Origin: Actinomycetes bacterium
Lineage (GTDB): Bacteria > Actinomycetota > Coriobacteriia > Coriobacteriales > Eggerthellaceae
Reading direction: 5' to 3'
DNA length: 61,563 bases
NCBI GenBank assembly: GCA_023460315.1
Contig: JAEWQO010000074.1
Location: 1 to 61,563 of the forward strand
The notes under the pieces were generated by a model. That model was not told the origin of the DNA. It did not search any database and saw only the letters and a list, made by a program, of their open reading frames with translations. The position numbers and the translations under genes are program-made. Shown here one piece after another: positions 61,203 through 61,563 of this stretch. Position 1 is the stretch's first letter; every line of letters starts with the position of its first letter.

Positions 61203-61563
61203 ATGCGATGCGGGCATGACGAGGAGACGCGGCTGCGCGCCGTCGACCTGATCGAACGGGGCTCCGGCAAGGATTTCCTGGCATCGGCCCTTGCCATCCC
61301 CAGGCAGACTGCGGAAAAATGGATCCTGACGCACAAGGCCATCGGATCGGACGGTCTGCCGAACATGGGATCCAGGCACAGGGCGTACAGCCCCGAGACG
61401 AAACTCGCCGCCGTTCTCGACTTCCTCGAAGGCGGGATGACGAAGCAGGAGGTCATGGCGAAGCACGCCATAGCGAGCGCGTCCCCGCTCGAGAGATGGG
61501 TCAGGGACTACCGCGAAGGCGGGCCGGCCGCCCTGCAGCCCAAGCCCAACGGCCGGCCGAAGG
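61203..61563 (+). CDS. Second transposase OrfA-like gene, cut by the window end
   Basis: An open frame from ATG 61203 (or TTG 61191) to the last base without stop. It encodes a helix-turn-helix transposase of the IS3 OrfA sort (A-Y-S-P-E-T-K-L-A-A-V-L-D-F-L-E, then L-E-R-W-V-R-D-Y-R-E-G-G). The first IS lies directly upstream and may provide its ribosome-binding site (GGAGGT at 61174-61179). Confidence 0.75.
   Translation, partial: MRCGHDEETRLRAVDLIERGSGKDFLASALAIPRQTAEKWILTHKAIGSDGLPNMGSRHRAYSPETKLAAVLDFLEGGMTKQEVMAKHAIASASPLERWVRDYREGGPAALQPKPNGRPK

Larger units (their letters stand above)
39236..61563. mobile_element. Integrative mobilizable element in the guaA 3' end (right end outside window)
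   Basis: The segment carries repressor, excisionase and tyrosine integrase at the guaA side, a defence-type cargo operon, then ParA/ParB, MobC and relaxase. No type IV secretion genes are present within the window, so it is mobilizable rather than proven conjugative. The right attachment site, expected as a second copy of the guaA 3' end, is not seen before 61563. Confidence 0.75.

Overview
The window comes from a high-GC actinobacterial genome, most likely class Coriobacteriia, family Eggerthellaceae (Slackia, Adlercreutzia, Gordonibacter or Eggerthella-like gut bacteria). The reasons are the str/S10 ribosomal gene order, a CBS-domain pyrophosphatase, a fused iron-sulfur serine dehydratase, a molybdopterin enzyme beside an aromatic-acid transporter and a membrane-bound LuxR regulator, and a mobile element in guaA. 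All identifications were made by reading the sequence; no database search was run.

Layout. 1-5.4 kb (minus strand): rpsL-rpsG-fusA-rpsJ-rplC-rplD-rplW from one strong promoter; rplB does not follow within the window and a multi-hairpin segment sits there instead. A perfect 16-bp parS centromere lies at 5829-5844, so this is probably the origin-proximal chromosome. 6-12 kb: M20 peptidase, nitroreductase-like protein, Mn-dependent pyrophosphatase, L-serine dehydratase, FKBP isomerase. 12.3-12.9 kb: a nine-unit, about 33-bp-period degenerate repeat array whose last unit supplies the -35 box of a promoter for a small unknown gene and a radical SAM enzyme. 14.9-21.1 kb (minus): a three-gene cassette of leucine-rich-repeat protein, VWA protein and MoxR ATPase fused to a methyltransferase.

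21.7-31.1 kb: an aromatic-compound-type metabolic locus. It holds a DMSO-reductase-family catalytic subunit and a ferredoxin-like partner, both of which have lost their Fe-S cysteines, plus small accessory proteins, an aromatic-acid-type MFS transporter and a transmembrane LuxR regulator. A 137-bp promoter region is present twice, 3371 bp apart, in front of an unknown gene and in front of the LuxR gene, which suggests one regulon. 31-39.2 kb is housekeeping: DegV, PcrA, chorismate mutase and DAHP synthase (overlapping genes), UppP, a small Cys protein, GuaA.

39.2 kb to the end: an integrative mobilizable element inserted at the 3' end of guaA. Left to right: an attachment region with an array of GGGGAGTAAA motifs; a divergent XRE repressor / excisionase / tyrosine integrase control region; a long minus-strand cargo operon (42.1-54.0 kb) that looks like a composite anti-phage system (ribbon-helix-helix protein, Eco57I-type methyltransferase, T5orf172/GIY-YIG-helicase fusion, unknown protein, ParB-like protein, SNF2-like ATPase, DUF262/HNH nuclease); then a YraN-like protein, ParA, ParB, a candidate oriT, MobC, relaxase and two accessory genes. 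It ends in a complete IS3-family insertion sequence and the start of another transposase gene. The methyltransferase is split at a run of seven Cs, a candidate phase-variation switch. The spaced GTAC operator of the XRE/excisionase region recurs inside a palindrome upstream of parA, so excision and partition/mobilization may share one regulator.
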